A stretch of 64,000 bases of DNA from the NCBI GenBank assembly GCA_030427245.1, contig JAUHXA010000035.1, forward strand, positions 1 through 64,000, given 5' to 3'. Position 1 is the first letter of the stretch. Each line of letters begins with the position of its first letter. The notes under the pieces were generated by a model. The model had not been told where the DNA came from. It saw only the letters and a program-made list of their open reading frames with translations, and did no database searches. A program made the translations under genes and the position numbers. This stretch comes from Bacteroidia bacterium (GTDB taxonomy: Bacteria > Bacteroidota > Bacteroidia > Chitinophagales > UBA2359). Shown here piece by piece: positions 62,682 through 64,000 of this stretch.

Positions 62682-62712
62682 TTGTAAATGTATCAAAATG
62701 GTTTTATCTTTG
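62682..62712 (+). promoter_or_regulatory. Bacteroidota-type promoter upstream of the TlpA-like gene
   Basis: TTG at 62682-62684 and TATCTTTG at 62705-62712 are separated by 20 bp, matching the -33/-7 (TTG - TAnnTTTG) promoter used by Bacteroidota. The start codon lies 165 bp downstream, leaving a long leader in which I see no riboswitch. Confidence 0.5.
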
Positions 62713-62877
62713 CAGTTGCCCTTCTTACCAACCACTTTCCCACAAAAACAAAGCTATCACTAAAACGGATAAATCGGCATTTAAACTTTTGTATTGCATT
62801 TTTTTTATACCGCCTAAACAACAAGAAAACCACTTACTAATATTTAAACACATCTAATCTTTGCTGAATTTAACAAC

Positions 62878-64000
62878 ATGAAAAAAACACTTTGCTTCTA
62901 TCTATTTTTGTACCTTATCCCTTTTCAACTCATTCATACTCAAAACAGTGCTATTCTAAGCGGCAAAATTCAAAATGCTGAAAACAATGCCATTGGTATG
63001 AATCTCACGCCCATTTTTCTGAAAGGTCAACAGCCTGATTATGTAGTTGAAATGAGTGGGAATGGAGAATTTAACATTCACCTCAATCCGATGGATGTCC
63101 CAAGGGTGGTAAGCTTACTACATGGAAAACGTCAAATCGAAGTCTATATCGAACCAGGTGACAGTGTTTTTTGGGATACAGACTACAATAAGTTTTCTAA
63201 AAAAACCACTTTTTCGGGCGGAGACATCAACAATTTTTTCTTTTCTACTATCCCCAATAGTTATTCAAAAAAAGAAAAGATGGAAGTGGAGAAAAAAGGA
63301 ACTCCAGCAGAATTTCGACACTTTATGGATAGTGTGCAATCTCTTCAACACCAGCTTTTGAAGGATTATGCCAAAACACATACAGTTTCGAAAGGAGCAA
63401 TGAATTTTGCCAAACTGCAAATTGATTATCAACATGCAAATGAATTGTTGAGCTATGTCTTCAATCTAAATCGGAGAAGGGGAAAGAAACCGACGATTGA
63501 AAAAAGCTACTATTCTTTTTTAGACAATTTGGTAATTGAAAATCCTGCTTTGGCAAATTCAACTACTTACTTCAAGTTTCTACACAATTATATGACCTAT
63601 CAATTGCTTCAAAAAATGAAGAAAACGCCTCGATACGACCATACTCAATATTATCCAGATTTGTGTGCGATTGACAAGGCAAACATCAAGGATGATTTTT
63701 TACTTTCGATGATGCTTTCTCAACACTTAGTCGAAGGCCTACAAAGGAGTAGAGTGGAGGACTTGAAGGAACATTATGATTACCTAATGGCTAACTGCAA
63801 AATAGAGAAATACAAGATTGCTTCAAAATATGTATATGATCAAGTGAAACATTTGGAGGCAGGAGCAGAAGCACCCGACTTCAAAGTTTTGAATATTGAT
63901 GGGGAAGAGGTTGCGTTAAGTGATTTTGTAGGCAAAGTGGTCTATATGGATTTTTGGGCGAGTTGGTGTGGACCTTGTAAGCAGCAAATTCCTCATGCCA
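62878..64000 (+). CDS. TlpA-like thioredoxin protein, DUF4369-type N-terminus (3' end outside window)
   Basis: About 374 codons are visible from the ATG at 62878 to the window edge. A signal peptide (LCFYLFLYLIPFQLIH) opens the protein, followed by a DUF4369-like beta domain and a helical spacer. The thioredoxin-fold domain starts near residue 325 with EAPDFKVLNIDGEEVALSDF and the redox motif FWASWCGPCKQQ. It would act as a periplasmic thiol-disulfide reductase. The C-terminal part is missing. Confidence 0.85.
   Translation, partial: MKKTLCFYLFLYLIPFQLIHTQNSAILSGKIQNAENNAIGMNLTPIFLKGQQPDYVVEMSGNGEFNIHLNPMDVPRVVSLLHGKRQIEVYIEPGDSVFWDTDYNKFSKKTTFSGGDINNFFFSTIPNSYSKKEKMEVEKKGTPAEFRHFMDSVQSLQHQLLKDYAKTHTVSKGAMNFAKLQIDYQHANELLSYVFNLNRRRGKKPTIEKSYYSFLDNLVIENPALANSTTYFKFLHNYMTYQLLQKMKKTPRYDHTQYYPDLCAIDKANIKDDFLLSMMLSQHLVEGLQRSRVEDLKEHYDYLMANCKIEKYKIASKYVYDQVKHLEAGAEAPDFKVLNIDGEEVALSDFVGKVVYMDFWASWCGPCKQQIPHA

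Overview
The window looks like a chromosome segment from a Bacteroidota bacterium, most likely of the Saprospiria/Cytophagia type. The signs are a very large secreted protein with a type IX secretion (T9SS) C-terminal sorting domain, a 1057-residue TonB-dependent receptor with a carboxypeptidase-regulatory-like N-terminus, a TlpA-like thioredoxin, A-rich start regions without clear Shine-Dalgarno sequences, TAnnTTTG-type promoter elements and low GC. I see no tRNA, rRNA or CRISPR.

Region 1 (1 to about 18.1 kb, possibly to 19.4 kb) is a long integron-like gene-cassette array with every gene on the + strand. It has cassette junctions of the form G^TTRRRY and matching inverse cores RYYYAAC near the cassette ends. 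In several cassettes the variable bases of the 5' core are exactly complementary to the cassette's own inverse core (649/1609, 2012/2997, 8923/10069, 16307/18012), which is diagnostic of attC-type recombination. The layout alternates: almost every gene cassette is separated from the next by a repeated spacer cassette. The left half uses a ~344-bp gene-less spacer (five near-identical copies, R1-R5) made almost entirely of nested inverted repeats, effectively a giant attC. The right half uses a second spacer family (S1-S4) carrying remnants of the N-terminal core-binding domain of a tyrosine recombinase. No integrase catalytic domain is present in the window, so this resembles a CALIN (attC cluster lacking an integrase). 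A probable group II intron is inserted on the - strand one base outside the first junction.

The left-half cargo is defence-like: a PD-(D/E)xK nuclease, an ADP-ribosylglycohydrolase, a nearly canonical EcoRI restriction-modification pair, and a phosphoribosyltransferase-like + NADAR pair. The right-half cargo is a membrane class III nucleotide cyclase, a six-gene redox/stress operon (Crp-like, YceI, DoxX, ferric-reductase-like, VOC), a nitrilase-GNAT fusion, a beta-lactamase-family serine hydrolase and probably an S37-like peptidase.

Region 2 (19.5-36.4 kb) is mixed housekeeping and accessory DNA: Nudix, DUF445, PA0069-type radical SAM, MazG-like, biotin carboxylase, an FAD/NAD(P)-binding protein, CcmB, DinB, an IS630-like remnant, a methyltransferase, a TIR-domain protein, a DUF4157 protein with a likely frameshifted tail, UvrC, an FkbM methyltransferase and thioredoxin.

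Region 3 (36.5-48.4 kb, - strand) holds an antiporter/MscS-like/AAA-type ATPase operon, a phytoene-desaturase-like oxidoreductase, and an accessory island (type II R-M, lipoprotein, YhcG/DUF1016 nuclease) next to purB. The far end of this island carries a second, degenerate copy of the purB 3' end, suggesting site-specific integration at purB.

Region 4 (48.5-64 kb) has topA, a SirB1-type protein, the T9SS-exported repeat protein with five ~507-bp internal repeats, a helical-repeat protein, a lipoprotein MsrA, a ~236-bp MITE-like palindrome, the TonB-dependent receptor and the start of a TlpA-family gene cut by the window end.
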